Shown here one piece after another: positions 15,192 to 23,045 of a stretch of DNA of 26,433 nt. The notes under the pieces were generated by a model. It was not told where the DNA came from. It saw nothing but the letters and a program-made list of their open reading frames with translations, and searched no databases. The DNA comes from Microbacteriaceae bacterium (GTDB taxonomy: Bacteria; Actinomycetota; Actinomycetes; Actinomycetales; Microbacteriaceae): contig JAJAZI010000003.1 in assembly GCA_026785785.1 (NCBI GenBank), forward strand, positions 1-26,433. The letters are read 5' to 3'. The position numbers were made by a program, and so were the translations under genes. Within the stretch, counting starts at the first letter, position 1, and each line of letters opens with the position of its first letter.

Positions 15192-16469
15192 TCAGCCAGC
15201 GATCTTCGATTCGATGCTGGTGACCATCGCCTGCCACAGCGCGACGGGGTCGCCCTGTCCGTTGATGATCGCGACCTGCGTCGCTCCCCAGTCCGCCCAG
15301 ACGGCGTCCATCGCGGGCACGTTGGGCATCGGCACGCCGTCGGCGCCGACAGCGCCGAAGGCGGCGACATCCGCATCGCCCTGCGCCGCCTCGAAGGACG
15401 AGAGCAGCGCGGGGGCGCGGCCTCCTACCTCGTACAGCGCCGTCTGCACCTCCTCGGTGCCGAGGTAGTTCACGAGGAACTCGTTGGCGGCGAGGGCGTT
15501 CTCGCTCTGCGCGCTCACATAGAAGCCCTGCACGCCGACGAACGGGGTCGCCGCCTGGTCACCGGTGGTCGGGATGGGGTCGACCGCGTAGGCGATGCCA
15601 GCGTCCTTGATCGCCGGGAGGTTCCACGGACCGGTGAGGTAGTAGGGCGCCTTGCCGGCGTTGAACTCCTCGAGGGCGATGTCCCCGGAGATGTTCGTGT
15701 TGAGGACCCCCGAGGCCCCGAGCTCGGCGAGCTTGACGGCGAAGGCTTCGCCGGCGGCACCACCGAGTGCGAGGTTCGCGGCGTCATAGGTGCCGTTCTC
15801 GTCGACCCCGAAGACCGGGGCGCCGAGCGAGGCCTGCAGCGGGTACAGGTGGTACGGGTCGGATGCGGCCGGGTCGAGCCCGACGAGGAACGGGTACTCC
15901 GCGGTGCCCGCCTCGACCAGCCCGGAGCCCGTCGCGATCGCCTCGTCGAAGGTCGCCGCCGCCTCTGGGGCGAGGTCGGTGTTGCGCACGAGGGCGATGT
16001 TCTCGACGGAGTAGGGCAGGCCGTAGGTCTGTCCCTCGTAGCTCATCGCGGTGACGGCCACCTCCTGGAAGTCGCCCGCGATGTCGCCGAGCTCCAGCGG
16101 CGCCACGACCCCGTTCTGAACCAGCTTGCCGAGCCAGTCGTGCGCCCCGACGATGATGTCGGGACCCTTGCCGGTCGGCACTTGGGTGATGAAGTCGTCG
16201 CGGATGTCTCCGAAGTCCTTGTTCACGAGCTTGACCGTGATGCCGCGGTCTTCCTTGAACCGTGCCGCGACGTCCTCGAGCGCGTCGAGGCGGTCGGCGT
16301 CGAGCCACACCGTCAGGGTGCCCGTGTCTTCGGCAGGCGCTTCGTCGCCCGCGCCGGGGGCTCCTGTGGAGCAGCCGGCGAGCGCGAGCGCCGCGACCGC
16401 GGCAATGGCGCTTGTGGTGACGAGTCGCCGTGATCGGCCCGGGTTCGAGCCGTGTGATTTCACCGTCAT
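15192..16469 (-). CDS. malE: Maltose/maltodextrin-binding lipoprotein MalE
   Basis: The solute-binding protein of the MalFG transporter, 425 residues. A signal peptide ends in the lipobox LALAGC, so it is anchored outside the membrane by a lipidated Cys. The mature part opens with TGTLTVWLDADRLDALEDVAARF and contains KGPDIIVGAHDWLGKL, YGLPYSVENIAL and YYLTGPWNLPAIKDAGI, all typical of MalE-type binding proteins. ATG 16469 is chosen because AAAGG lies 8 nt before it; the GTG three codons earlier overlaps that site. It heads the operon malE-malF-malG-GH13. Confidence 0.94.
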   Translation of the reverse strand: MTVKSHGSNPGRSRRLVTTSAIAAVAALALAGCSTGAPGAGDEAPAEDTGTLTVWLDADRLDALEDVAARFKEDRGITVKLVNKDFGDIRDDFITQVPTGKGPDIIVGAHDWLGKLVQNGVVAPLELGDIAGDFQEVAVTAMSYEGQTYGLPYSVENIALVRNTDLAPEAAATFDEAIATGSGLVEAGTAEYPFLVGLDPAASDPYHLYPLQASLGAPVFGVDENGTYDAANLALGGAAGEAFAVKLAELGASGVLNTNISGDIALEEFNAGKAPYYLTGPWNLPAIKDAGIAYAVDPIPTTGDQAATPFVGVQGFYVSAQSENALAANEFLVNYLGTEEVQTALYEVGGRAPALLSSFEAAQGDADVAAFGAVGADGVPMPNVPAMDAVWADWGATQVAIINGQGDPVALWQAMVTSIESKIAG

Positions 16470-16561
16470 TGGTGACACCTTTCCAGTGTGGATCGGCCCC
16501 TGACGCGGGGTAACGGTTCATGTCCGATCACCCAGGTCGCGCGAGCGCGTTCCACCCCGCG

Positions 16562-16583
16562 CTCACGAGGCCGTTCTCGTGAG
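16562..16583 (-). promoter_or_regulatory. Hairpin in the malE 5' leader
   Basis: CTCACGAG and CTCGTGAG form a perfect 8-bp stem with a 6-nt loop, within the predicted 136-nt untranslated leader of malE. No T-run follows on either strand, so it does not look like a terminator. A role in mRNA stability is possible. Confidence 0.4.
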
Positions 16584-16597
16584 TTCGCTCGCAAAGT

Positions 16598-16640
16598 TGC
16601 AAGCGCTTACAGGTATACCCCGTCCGCTCCCATTTGCCAA
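16598..16640 (-). promoter_or_regulatory. malE promoter with LacI-type operator O1
   Basis: On the minus strand TTGGCA (16640-16635) is -35, the spacer is exactly 17 nt, and TATACC (16617-16612) is -10. Immediately downstream TGTAAGCGCTTGCA (16611-16598) is a LacI/GalR-family operator with the AAGCGCTT core, covering the predicted start site. This is a repression geometry for the malEFG operon. Confidence 0.8.
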
Positions 16641-16695
16641 ATGTCTTGTACGAAGCGTCACCCAGACGTGTTGTCCAGCCTCGCCGGGGTGCGGC

Positions 16696-16732
16696 TGCAA
16701 ACGCTTGCAGGAGATCAGGAATGGACTAGGAT
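16696..16732 (+). promoter_or_regulatory. Alpha-glucosidase promoter with LacI-type operator O2
   Basis: TGCAAACGCTTGCA (16696-16709), flanked by C and G to make CTGCAA/TTGCAG arms, is a LacI-type operator. Its right half overlaps TTGCAG (16705-16710), which serves as -35; 16 nt later comes TAGGAT (16727-16732), then 6 nt and the ATG at 16739. Repressor on O2 would block this promoter. The centres of O1 and O2 are 98 bp apart. Confidence 0.75.
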
Positions 16733-16738
16733 TTCCTG

Positions 16739-18487
16739 ATGACTTTAGAAAATCTTCGTGAAATCGTCGTGCCCGAGAGCGCCGAGGCCACGGCATCCGC
16801 CCCCACCGGCTCCGGCTCCGGCCGGGAATGGTGGCGCAACGCCGTGATCTACCAGATCTATCCCCGCTCGTTCGCCGACGACTCCGGCGACGGAATCGGC
16901 GACCTCCGGGGCATCACCACCCGGCTCCCCTCCCTAGTCGAACTCGGCGTCGATGCCATCTGGCTCTCGCCCTTCTGCGTGTCGCCCCAGCGCGACGCCG
17001 GCTACGACGTCGCGGACTATTGCGATGTCGACCCGCTCTTCGGCACTCTCGACGACTTCGACGCGCTCGAGGACGCCGCACACGCGCTCGGCCTCAAGAT
17101 CATCGTCGACCTCGTCCCCAACCACACCTCGAGCGACCATGCCTGGTTCCGCGCGGCTCTGGACGCCGCCGAAGGGAGCGTCGAGCGCGCGCGGTACATG
17201 TTCCGCGACGGCACCGGCGAGAATGGCGAACTGCCCCCGAACAACTGGCATTCCGTCTTCGGCGGCCCGGCATGGACCCGCACCACCAACACCGACGGCA
17301 CGCCCGGCCAGTGGTACCTGCACCTGTTCGACTCCACCCAGCCCGACCTCGACTGGGAGAACCCCTGGGTGCGCGACCAATTCCGCGACATCCTGCGCTT
17401 CTGGCTCGACCGCGGCGTTGACGGCTTCCGTGTCGACGTCGCCCACGGCATGATCAAGGAGGCCGGCCTCCCCGACTACACGGCCCCGGCCGACTCTGGG
17501 AGCATGGGCGGCGGCGCTGTCGGGCTCGAGCCCGAGATCGGCACCCACGTCGACGCTCCGACCCCGCCCTACTGGGCGCAGGACGGCGTGCATGAGATCT
17601 ACCGCGACTGGCGCCAGGTGCTCGACGAGTACGAGGGCAACCGGGTCATGGTCGCCGAGGCGTGGGTCGAGCCACTGACCAAGCTCGCCCGCTGGGTGCG
17701 CCCGGACGAGATGCACCAGGCCTTCAACTTCTCCTACCTCGAGACGTCGTGGGCGGGACCCGCCATCCGCCGGGTCGTCGACGATTCGCTCGACGCGTTC
17801 ACCGGCGTCGGCGCGCCGAGCACCTGGGTGCTCTCCAACCACGACGTCGTCCGGCACGCCACGCGCCTTGCGCTGACGGCCGACAACCCGCAGGGCCACG
17901 GCATCGGGCGAGAGTCCCCCGGTCAGCCGATTCCCGAGCTCGGCCTGCGCCGCGCGCGCGCCGCATCCGCACTCATGCTCGCGCTGCCCGGAAGCGCCTA
18001 CCTGTATCAGGGCGAGGAGCTCGGCCTGCCCGAGGTCATCGACCTGCCGGACCATGCGCGCGAGGACCCCACCTGGTTCCGCACGGATGGCGAGCGCTAC
18101 GGACGTGACGGATGCCGAGTGCCGATCCCCTGGGAGGCGGACGCGGCCGCGTACGGCTTCAGCGCCTCGGGCAAGAGCTGGCTGCCCCAACCGGCCGACT
18201 GGGCGAAGGTATCGAGGGACGCGCAGGTCGGCGTGCCCGGATCGACGCTCGAGCTGTATCGACTCGCGCTTTCACTGCGTCACGAGCACGACCTCGGCTT
18301 CGGCACCGTCGAGTGGCTGCCCGGCTACGGCGAGACCGTCGTCGCCTTCCGCAACGGCGCCGTCACCGTGATCGCCAACACGAGCGATCTCCCGGTCGGG
18401 CTGCCCGTCGGCGAGGTGCTGCTCAGCTCCGAGGAGCTTCAGGGGGCCGCACTCGCCCCGGACCAGACGGTCTGGATGCGTCTCTAA
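16739..18487 (+). CDS. GH13 alpha-glucosidase (maltase / oligo-1,6-glucosidase type)
   Basis: A cytoplasmic exo-acting enzyme of 582 residues that releases glucose from maltose and short maltodextrins. After a 27-residue variable start come REWWRNAVIYQIYPRSF, DLVPNHTSSDHAWF (region I), GFRVDVAHG with nucleophile Asp233 (region II), VMVAEAWV with Glu307 (region III) and VLSNHDVVRH with Asp369 (region IV), plus YLYQGEELGLPE. The Val after region II Asp (GFRVDVAH) is often linked with alpha-1,4 preference, but specificity is not proven. It is divergent from malEFG with a shared operator region, and an intrinsic terminator follows its stop. Confidence 0.93.
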   Translation: MTLENLREIVVPESAEATASAPTGSGSGREWWRNAVIYQIYPRSFADDSGDGIGDLRGITTRLPSLVELGVDAIWLSPFCVSPQRDAGYDVADYCDVDPLFGTLDDFDALEDAAHALGLKIIVDLVPNHTSSDHAWFRAALDAAEGSVERARYMFRDGTGENGELPPNNWHSVFGGPAWTRTTNTDGTPGQWYLHLFDSTQPDLDWENPWVRDQFRDILRFWLDRGVDGFRVDVAHGMIKEAGLPDYTAPADSGSMGGGAVGLEPEIGTHVDAPTPPYWAQDGVHEIYRDWRQVLDEYEGNRVMVAEAWVEPLTKLARWVRPDEMHQAFNFSYLETSWAGPAIRRVVDDSLDAFTGVGAPSTWVLSNHDVVRHATRLALTADNPQGHGIGRESPGQPIPELGLRRARAASALMLALPGSAYLYQGEELGLPEVIDLPDHAREDPTWFRTDGERYGRDGCRVPIPWEADAAAYGFSASGKSWLPQPADWAKVSRDAQVGVPGSTLELYRLALSLRHEHDLGFGTVEWLPGYGETVVAFRNGAVTVIANTSDLPVGLPVGEVLLSSEELQGAALAPDQTVWMRL

Positions 18488-18502
18488 CCGAAGCCGATCA
18501 CG

Positions 18503-18538
18503 GTCCCGCCGTGCCGCGCGTTGCGCGGCGGGACTTCT
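18503..18538 (+). terminator. Intrinsic terminator after the alpha-glucosidase
   Basis: GTCCCGCCG pairs perfectly with CGGCGGGAC (9 bp), and the loop holds a further CCGCGC/GCGCGG stem. It is followed by TTCTCC on the plus strand and lies 16 nt after the stop codon. Confidence 0.7.
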
Positions 18539-18699
18539 CCGCTCGCGGCCGACACGGCAGTCGGTGGTAAGTCTTCGGCGGCGGCGGCCCGGCGTGGTGC
18601 ACAACTCAGGCAGGTCTTCGCCCGGCAACATCCGCCGCCCGCGATTCCGGGGAGCCTGACCGGCCACCAGCAGAACAGCCTGAGTTACGCACAGCGGGC

Positions 18700-18787
18700 G
18701 CGGACAAGCAGCCCTGCATCGCGCTCGACTACGATCATGCCGCAGCCGTCGCGGACAAGCAGTCCTGCATCGCGCTCGACCACGATC
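18700..18787. repeat. 37-nt direct repeat, two copies
   Basis: Positions 18700-18736 and 18751-18787 are nearly identical (gcggacaagcag, then cctgcatcgcgctcgac, then acgatc) with two differences, 51 nt apart in register. They lie in the 320-nt gap between the alpha-glucosidase terminator and the convergent M23 peptidase. Nothing else is recognised in that gap. Confidence 0.85.
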
Positions 18788-18808
18788 CCGCCCCAGCGGG
18801 CACTGCGG

Positions 18809-19924
18809 TCAGCCCGCGTTGGCCTGCAGCCAGGCGAAGGGGTCGATCGGGGCGCCGTCGAGGTGGACCTCGAGGTGGAGGTGAGCTCCCGTGGAGGCCC
18901 CGGTGCTGCCCACCGCTCCGATCATGTCGCCGACTCCGACTGTCTGGCCGACGGCCACCTGGATCGAGCCGTACTGCATGTGAGCGTAGACCGACTGCAC
19001 CCGCTGGCCATTGACGACGTGGTCGACGATGACATGGTTCCCGAGTCCGCTGTTCGAGACTTCCACGAGGCTCACCGTACCGCCGGTGATCGACTGGATC
19101 GGCACGCCCGAACCGGGCGTGAAGTCGAGGCCCTGGTGATAGGTCGAGCAGAACCCGCACCCGGCTACCTGGCGCGGCCCGAAGCCGCTCGTGATGGGCG
19201 AGCCACCGGGGAATGGCCACTGGACGGCGCTGGTCGGATTGTTGGTGAAGTTGTAGCTGCGGCTGCCGGCGCGGGCCTGAACCTGGCGGACGAGCGACAC
19301 AACGGTGTATCCGTCGCGAGTGATCTCGGGTGCCGCCGCGGCCTCAACCTTGAGCTCCTGCGTCTTGGCGGTCGCCTCCGCGACCGCGGTCGCGCTCACG
19401 GAGGACTCGGGACGCGCGAAGGCGTTGGCGGGGACGGTCGTAGAGATAAGGATGAGCCCGACACCGGCCATGGCTCCGACGGTGGCGAGATTGGAGAGGA
19501 CGCGACGCTTGAGGTGGGAGGTCTTCGCGGCGAGGGAAGCGGAGGCGCGCGTGGGGGCTGGCGTTGCGGCGGCTGCGATCCTCGACGTGGGCGCGTTGCG
19601 CCTCGCGGAGCGGCCAGCCCGCGGCCCGGATGATTCGGAGCGCTTCGGGGTCGCACGCCGCGGCGCGGTTGCCGCGAAGAGCTTGGGGCGGGCGGCCTTC
19701 GCGTCACGTTCACGCAATTCACGGCGGGTGAGGGCGGGTGCTTCGGCGGAGGCACCAGCGGACGCGGACGCGGACGCACCAGCATCGGCGACTGTGGGCG
19801 ACGCGGCAGTTGAGAACTGGGCGGCGAGGCCGGTCAAGGGGTCGGCGTCGGGGGCGGTCTGGGCCGTGGTGTTGGGCGTCTCGGCCGGGGTCTGCAGACC
19901 GAGAAGGGAATCGAAGCTGCGCAC
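18809..19924 (-). CDS. M23-family peptidoglycan endopeptidase (LytM-like), membrane anchored
   Basis: A cell-wall metallopeptidase of 371 residues. A long low-complexity Ala/Ser/Thr-rich and basic N-terminus (1-150) precedes one hydrophobic segment, NLATVGAMAGVGLILISTTVPANAFA, then the M23 domain (about 235-371). Zinc ligands are visible in YHQGLDFTPGSG (His and Asp) and HLHLEV (His), with VYAHMQYG between. It likely cuts peptidoglycan cross-links outside the membrane. GTG 19924 is the first possible start because an in-frame stop lies two codons upstream. The long cytoplasmic N-terminus before the membrane segment is unusual for a simple signal peptide. Confidence 0.9.
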   Translation of the reverse strand: MRSFDSLLGLQTPAETPNTTAQTAPDADPLTGLAAQFSTAASPTVADAGASASASAGASAEAPALTRRELRERDAKAARPKLFAATAPRRATPKRSESSGPRAGRSARRNAPTSRIAAAATPAPTRASASLAAKTSHLKRRVLSNLATVGAMAGVGLILISTTVPANAFARPESSVSATAVAEATAKTQELKVEAAAAPEITRDGYTVVSLVRQVQARAGSRSYNFTNNPTSAVQWPFPGGSPITSGFGPRQVAGCGFCSTYHQGLDFTPGSGVPIQSITGGTVSLVEVSNSGLGNHVIVDHVVNGQRVQSVYAHMQYGSIQVAVGQTVGVGDMIGAVGSTGASTGAHLHLEVHLDGAPIDPFAWLQANAG

Positions 19925-20008
19925 TACCTATCGAACCTCGAATGCCGTGGGCGGTGTCGTCGAACACGTCTTGGTGCAGCATCCACGAAACGACAAACCC
20001 AAACTCCT

Positions 20009-20045
20009 CAAAAAATAGGACCAGCTCAGCGAGGCAGGCTGGTCC
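20009..20045 (-). terminator. Intrinsic terminator between the monophosphatase and M23 genes
   Basis: GGACCAGC and GCTGGTCC form a perfect 8-bp stem with a 12-nt loop, followed on the minus strand by TATTTTTT. It can end the inositol-monophosphatase-family transcript. If the M23 promoter lies upstream of it, it would instead act as an attenuator of M23. Confidence 0.85.
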
Positions 20046-20118
20046 GGATATCTATGTAATTCCTTCGGGGAAATATCACCGAAAGATAACGAACAGGTGA
20101 AGACTAGCGGAAAAGGGC
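20046..20118 (-). promoter_or_regulatory. AT-rich block with an MtrA-like direct repeat
   Basis: This 73-nt stretch is clearly more AT-rich than its surroundings. On the minus strand GTTAT (20090-20086) and GTGAT (20079-20075) are 11 bp apart, which resembles the direct-repeat sites of MtrA, the actinobacterial regulator of cell-wall hydrolase genes. CTTTCGG and CCGAAGG beside it can pair. The M23 gene downstream would be a fitting target, but a terminator lies in between. Confidence 0.3.
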
Positions 20119-20937
20119 CTAAATGCCCAAATTCTTCCGTCTCGGATGAAGCGCCGCGAGCAGGGTTTCGAGGGTTGCGGCCAAGCGCGGCGGGGCAGCA
20201 AGCAGAAATTCGCGTGCGGCCGGCGCGCCGCGCAGACCACTCACTGTCGCACCCGCCTCCTCGGCAATCAGCGCGCCGGCGGCGTGATCCCAGGGCGCCA
20301 GGCCCCGCTCGTAGTAGGCATTGATGCGGCCAGTGGCCACCGCGCAGAGGTCGAGCGACGCCGCGCCGGACCGGCGAATGTCACGCACCTTTGAGATGAG
20401 CTGCACCAGCACCTCGGCCTGCTCACGGCGGGTTTCGGCTACATAGGCGAAGCCCGTTCCGATCAGGGCGAGCGGGAGCTCCGCCTCGGCCACCCGCAGC
20501 CGACGGGTGCCCAAGTGCGCACCGCCGCCTGCACTGGCCGTGTAGACCTCGTCGATCGCGGGGTTCACGACGGCTCCCGCGAGCGCGCGCCAGGTGGCCG
20601 GATCGGGGTCGCCCTCGACGACGGCGATGCTGACGGCGTAGTGGGGCACGCCGTACAGGTAGTTCACCGTGCCGTCGATCGGATCGACGATCCAGGTCAG
20701 GCCGCTCGTTCCGGCACCCGCGTCGCTCTCCTCGCCGAGGAAGCCGTCCTGCGGCCTCGCCTCTGCGAGAAGGCCCCGGATGAGTGCCTCGGTCTCACGG
20801 TCGGCGTGCGTGACGACGTCCTCCGGGGACGACTTGCTCGCGGCGACCTCGACGCCCTCGAACCGTCGCTGGGCCGCGAGCGCACCGGCGCGGATGGCGG
20901 TGTCGCGCGCGAGATTCAGGAGCTCCGCGACGGCCAT
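20119..20937 (-). CDS. Inositol monophosphatase family phosphatase
   Basis: A Mg-dependent sugar or polyol phosphate phosphatase of 272 residues. Metal-binding motifs are GFLGEESD, WIVDPIDGTVNYLYG (the IMPase signature) and the C-terminal PWDHAAGALIAEEAGA. The family includes myo-inositol-1-phosphatase, histidinol-phosphatase and fructose-1,6-bisphosphatase types, and the substrate cannot be fixed here. AGGAGGAG lies 6 nt before ATG 20937, a strong site. The gene lies just after the tRNA-Tyr terminator on the same strand, so its promoter must be in that short gap. Confidence 0.9.
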   Translation of the reverse strand: MAVAELLNLARDTAIRAGALAAQRRFEGVEVAASKSSPEDVVTHADRETEALIRGLLAEARPQDGFLGEESDAGAGTSGLTWIVDPIDGTVNYLYGVPHYAVSIAVVEGDPDPATWRALAGAVVNPAIDEVYTASAGGGAHLGTRRLRVAEAELPLALIGTGFAYVAETRREQAEVLVQLISKVRDIRRSGAASLDLCAVATGRINAYYERGLAPWDHAAGALIAEEAGATVSGLRGAPAAREFLLAAPPRLAATLETLLAALHPRRKNLGI

Positions 20938-20962
20938 AATTCTCCTCCTGGGAAACCTTACG

Positions 20963-20988
20963 AAAAAAGCCCGGCGTGGAGCCGGGCC
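20963..20988 (-). terminator. Intrinsic terminator after tRNA-Tyr
   Basis: GCCCGGC and GCCGGGC form a 7-bp stem with loop GTGGA (TCCAC on the minus strand), followed on the minus strand by a run of six T. It lies 23 nt past the 3' end of tRNA-Tyr. Confidence 0.9.
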
Positions 20989-21010
20989 TTTCCCTCGTCA
21001 ATTTGTTCTG

Positions 21011-21092
21011 TGGCAAGTGCAGGATTCGAACCTGCGAAGTCTAAGACGGCTGATTTACAGTCAGATCCCTTTGGCCACTTGGGTAACTTGCC
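21011..21092 (-). tRNA. tRNA-Tyr (GTA)
   Basis: An 82-nt type II tRNA with acceptor GGCAAGT/ACTTGCC, a long variable arm (CGTCTTAGACTTC region), anticodon loop CTGTAAA (anticodon GTA) and T-arm GCAGG/CCTGC. CCA is not encoded. Confidence 0.95.
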
Positions 21093-21175
21093 AGGTGCGC
21101 ACCCGACCGAATGTAATCACCAACCGAAGGCGCGGCTCAAGGATACAACGCCGGAGCGCCTCTTCAGAACGCCGG

Positions 21176-21206
21176 TAGTATCGGCTCACTGACGGAGGAG
21201 ATGGCA
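21176..21206 (+). promoter_or_regulatory. -10 box and start-deciding ribosome binding site of the LacI gene
   Basis: TAGTAT (21176-21181) is a good -10. GGAGGAG (21194-21200) directly abuts ATG 21201 with no spacer, but lies 6 nt before GTG 21207, which therefore is the more likely start. Confidence 0.6.
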
Positions 21207-22232
21207 GTGCCCGGCATTATTGAGGTTGCCCTGCGCGCGGGGGTTTCCACGGCGACCGTGAGTCGGGCCCTGAGCGGACGAGGCCACGTCTCGCCGGCGA
21301 CGCGCGAGCGGGTCGTCGCGGCGGCGAAGGAAATCGGCTATGTCGTGAGCTCCAACGCGTCGGGCCTCGCGACAGGGCGGACGCGAAATGTCGGCGTCGT
21401 CATCCCCTTCCTCAACAGGTGGTTCTTCTCCAGCGTCGTCGAGGGAGCGGAGAGTGCGCTTATGGGCTACGGGTATGACCTCACCCTCTACAACCTCGGT
21501 GGCGGCGGCGAGGAGCGTCGGAGTGTCTTTGACGACTTCCTGCTGCGCAGGAGGGTCGATGCCGTCATCGCGATCTCGCTCGAGCTGACGACCGATGAGG
21601 TGGAGAGCCTGCTCGAGGTGAAGAAGCCGATGGTCGGGGTCGGCGGCCCTCTGGCCGGCGTGCGCACTCTCAGCATCGACGACGTCGAGGTGGCACGCCT
21701 CGCCACCGGGCACCTCATCGCGCTCGGGCACCGCAAAATCGCCCATCTCGGCGGGAACGAAGACCCGGGCGCCGCCTTCCACCTGCCAACGAACCGAAGA
21801 GTGGGGTATCAGTCAGCACTCGAGGCGGCAGGGATTCCTGTCGACCCCGCTCTGATCAGGTACGCCAACTTCACGCTCCAGGACGGATATGCGGCGGCCA
21901 CACAGTTGCTGGGCAATCCGCACAGGCGCCCGACAGCGCTGTTCGCCGCCTCGGACGAGATGGCGATCGGCGCGATCCTCGCCGCGCGCGACTTGGGACT
22001 GCGGGTGCCGCAGGAGGTCTCGGTCATCGGCATCGACGATCACGAGCTGAGCGGGTTCTTCGGGCTCAGCACCGTCGCCCAGTTCCCGGCACTCCAGGGG
22101 CGCCGGGCAGTCGAAATTCTCATGGACCAGCTGCACCCCACTCGCGCCCAGCTGCCCTCGCTCAACACGCCGCTGCCGTTCGAGCTGATCGTGCGATCGA
22201 GCACAGCGACGCCGGGGCCGACGGTCCGCTGA
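21207..22232 (+). CDS. LacI-family transcriptional regulator
   Basis: A DNA-binding repressor of 341 residues. The N-terminal helix-turn-helix and hinge are clear: IIEVALRAGVSTATVSRALSGRGHVSPATRERVVAAAKEIGY, then NASGLATGRTRNVGVVIPF. The periplasmic-binding-protein-like sensor follows, with ALGHRKIAHLGG, FAASDEMAIGAILAARDLGLRVPQEVSVIGIDDHELS near the end. GTG 21207 (PGIIEV...) is preferred to ATG 21201 because of ribosome binding site spacing. The effector is probably a sugar. It is the only LacI gene in the window and a natural candidate for the two operators at 16598 and 16696, about 4.5 kb away, but this is inference. Confidence 0.93.
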   Translation: MPGIIEVALRAGVSTATVSRALSGRGHVSPATRERVVAAAKEIGYVVSSNASGLATGRTRNVGVVIPFLNRWFFSSVVEGAESALMGYGYDLTLYNLGGGGEERRSVFDDFLLRRRVDAVIAISLELTTDEVESLLEVKKPMVGVGGPLAGVRTLSIDDVEVARLATGHLIALGHRKIAHLGGNEDPGAAFHLPTNRRVGYQSALEAAGIPVDPALIRYANFTLQDGYAAATQLLGNPHRRPTALFAASDEMAIGAILAARDLGLRVPQEVSVIGIDDHELSGFFGLSTVAQFPALQGRRAVEILMDQLHPTRAQLPSLNTPLPFELIVRSSTATPGPTVR

Positions 22233-22433
22233 CCGCGGCGGGACCAATCTCCCTCCGCGCCGTCAATCCCCTGACACCCTTGTGCGGGGAGAGCCGCGGA
22301 TCCGACGTCCGCCCGACATCAGCATCGCCACAGCAGGACCGCGAACGAACAGGACCGCGAGGAGGACCGTGTGAACGAGGAGCAGCAGCAGCAATAGCAG
22401 CGACCACCCGGCGTTGAGGGCGAGCTTCGCCCG
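22233..22433. other. Gap between the LacI gene and the SDR pseudogene
   Basis: About 200 nt without a supported gene. It holds a short CAG-rich stretch (22380-22396). The minus-strand reading of this is Leu-rich and hydrophobic (60 codons from 22445), but it lacks a ribosome binding site and probably reflects the repeat. The normal N-terminus of the following SDR family would extend into this region and is missing. Confidence 0.4.
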
Positions 22434-23036
22434 TTGGCCGATCATGGCGAGGAGAGCTATCCGGGCTCGGGCCGCCTGACGGGCAAGACGACGGTCATCA
22501 CCGGCGGCGACAGCGGAATCGGCCGGGCCGTCGCCATCGCGTGCGCGCGGGAGGAGGCCGATGTGCTCCTCTCGTACCTGAACGAGTACGAGGATGCCGC
22601 CCAGACCCGCACGTGGGCCGAGGCGACAGGCCGCACGGCCGTGCCTCGTGCCGGGCTACCTCTCCGACCCGGCACGCCGCCGCGCAATCGTGGCCAAGGC
22701 CGTCGAGGAATTCGGTCGTGTCGACGTGCTCGTGAGCCACGCCGCTTTCCAGATGAGCCGCGAGGCCGTGGAGGAGACGCCCGACAGGGAATGGGACGAC
22801 ACGATCGCGGTCAACCGCAGCGCCATGTTCCGCCTGGTGAAGGCCGGCATCGCGAACACGACCGCAGCGCCCGCCCCGTTGCGTGCCGGTCGCGGCATCC
22901 GGGCGTAAACGTCACACGTGGCCCGGTCTGGACCCCGCTCATTCCCTCCACAATGCCCGAAAACCAGGTGCAGAGCTTCGGCGAGCAGACGCAGGCCGAT
23001 CCTCTAACCCTGCCGAGGGTGTCGATCGGAGGTTAA
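22434..23036 (+). pseudogene. Degraded SDR oxidoreductase (general-stress-protein-39-like)
   Basis: Remnants of one SDR appear in two frames. Frame 1 holds ADHGEESYPGSGRLTGKTTV and ITGGDSGIGRAVAIACARE up to about 22638. A +1 shift leads to PGYLSDPARRRAIVAKAVEE, DVLVSHAAFQMSREAVEE and AMFRLVKAGIANTT, ending at a stop at 22906-22908. The original frame then resumes with PVWTPLIPSTMPENQVQSFGEQT. Between IANTT and the GIR/VNV segment an estimated 50 to 60 codons are gone, including the catalytic Ser and YxxxK. The C-terminal quarter is also missing. NNA in the family motif has become SHA. It cannot make a working enzyme. Confidence 0.88.
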
Positions 23037-23045
23037 GGTGATCAC

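Noticed and set aside
19925..20118. A ydaO-type cyclic-di-AMP riboswitch in front of the M23 gene
   Set aside because: Such switches often precede actinobacterial cell-wall hydrolase genes, but the conserved core segments I would expect (GGGUGAAU-like and the long purine-rich joins) are not visible.
22263..22445. A 60-residue minus-strand membrane protein
   Set aside because: Its hydrophobic run is Leu-rich because of a short CAG repeat, there is no ribosome binding site, and it overlaps the pseudogene start.
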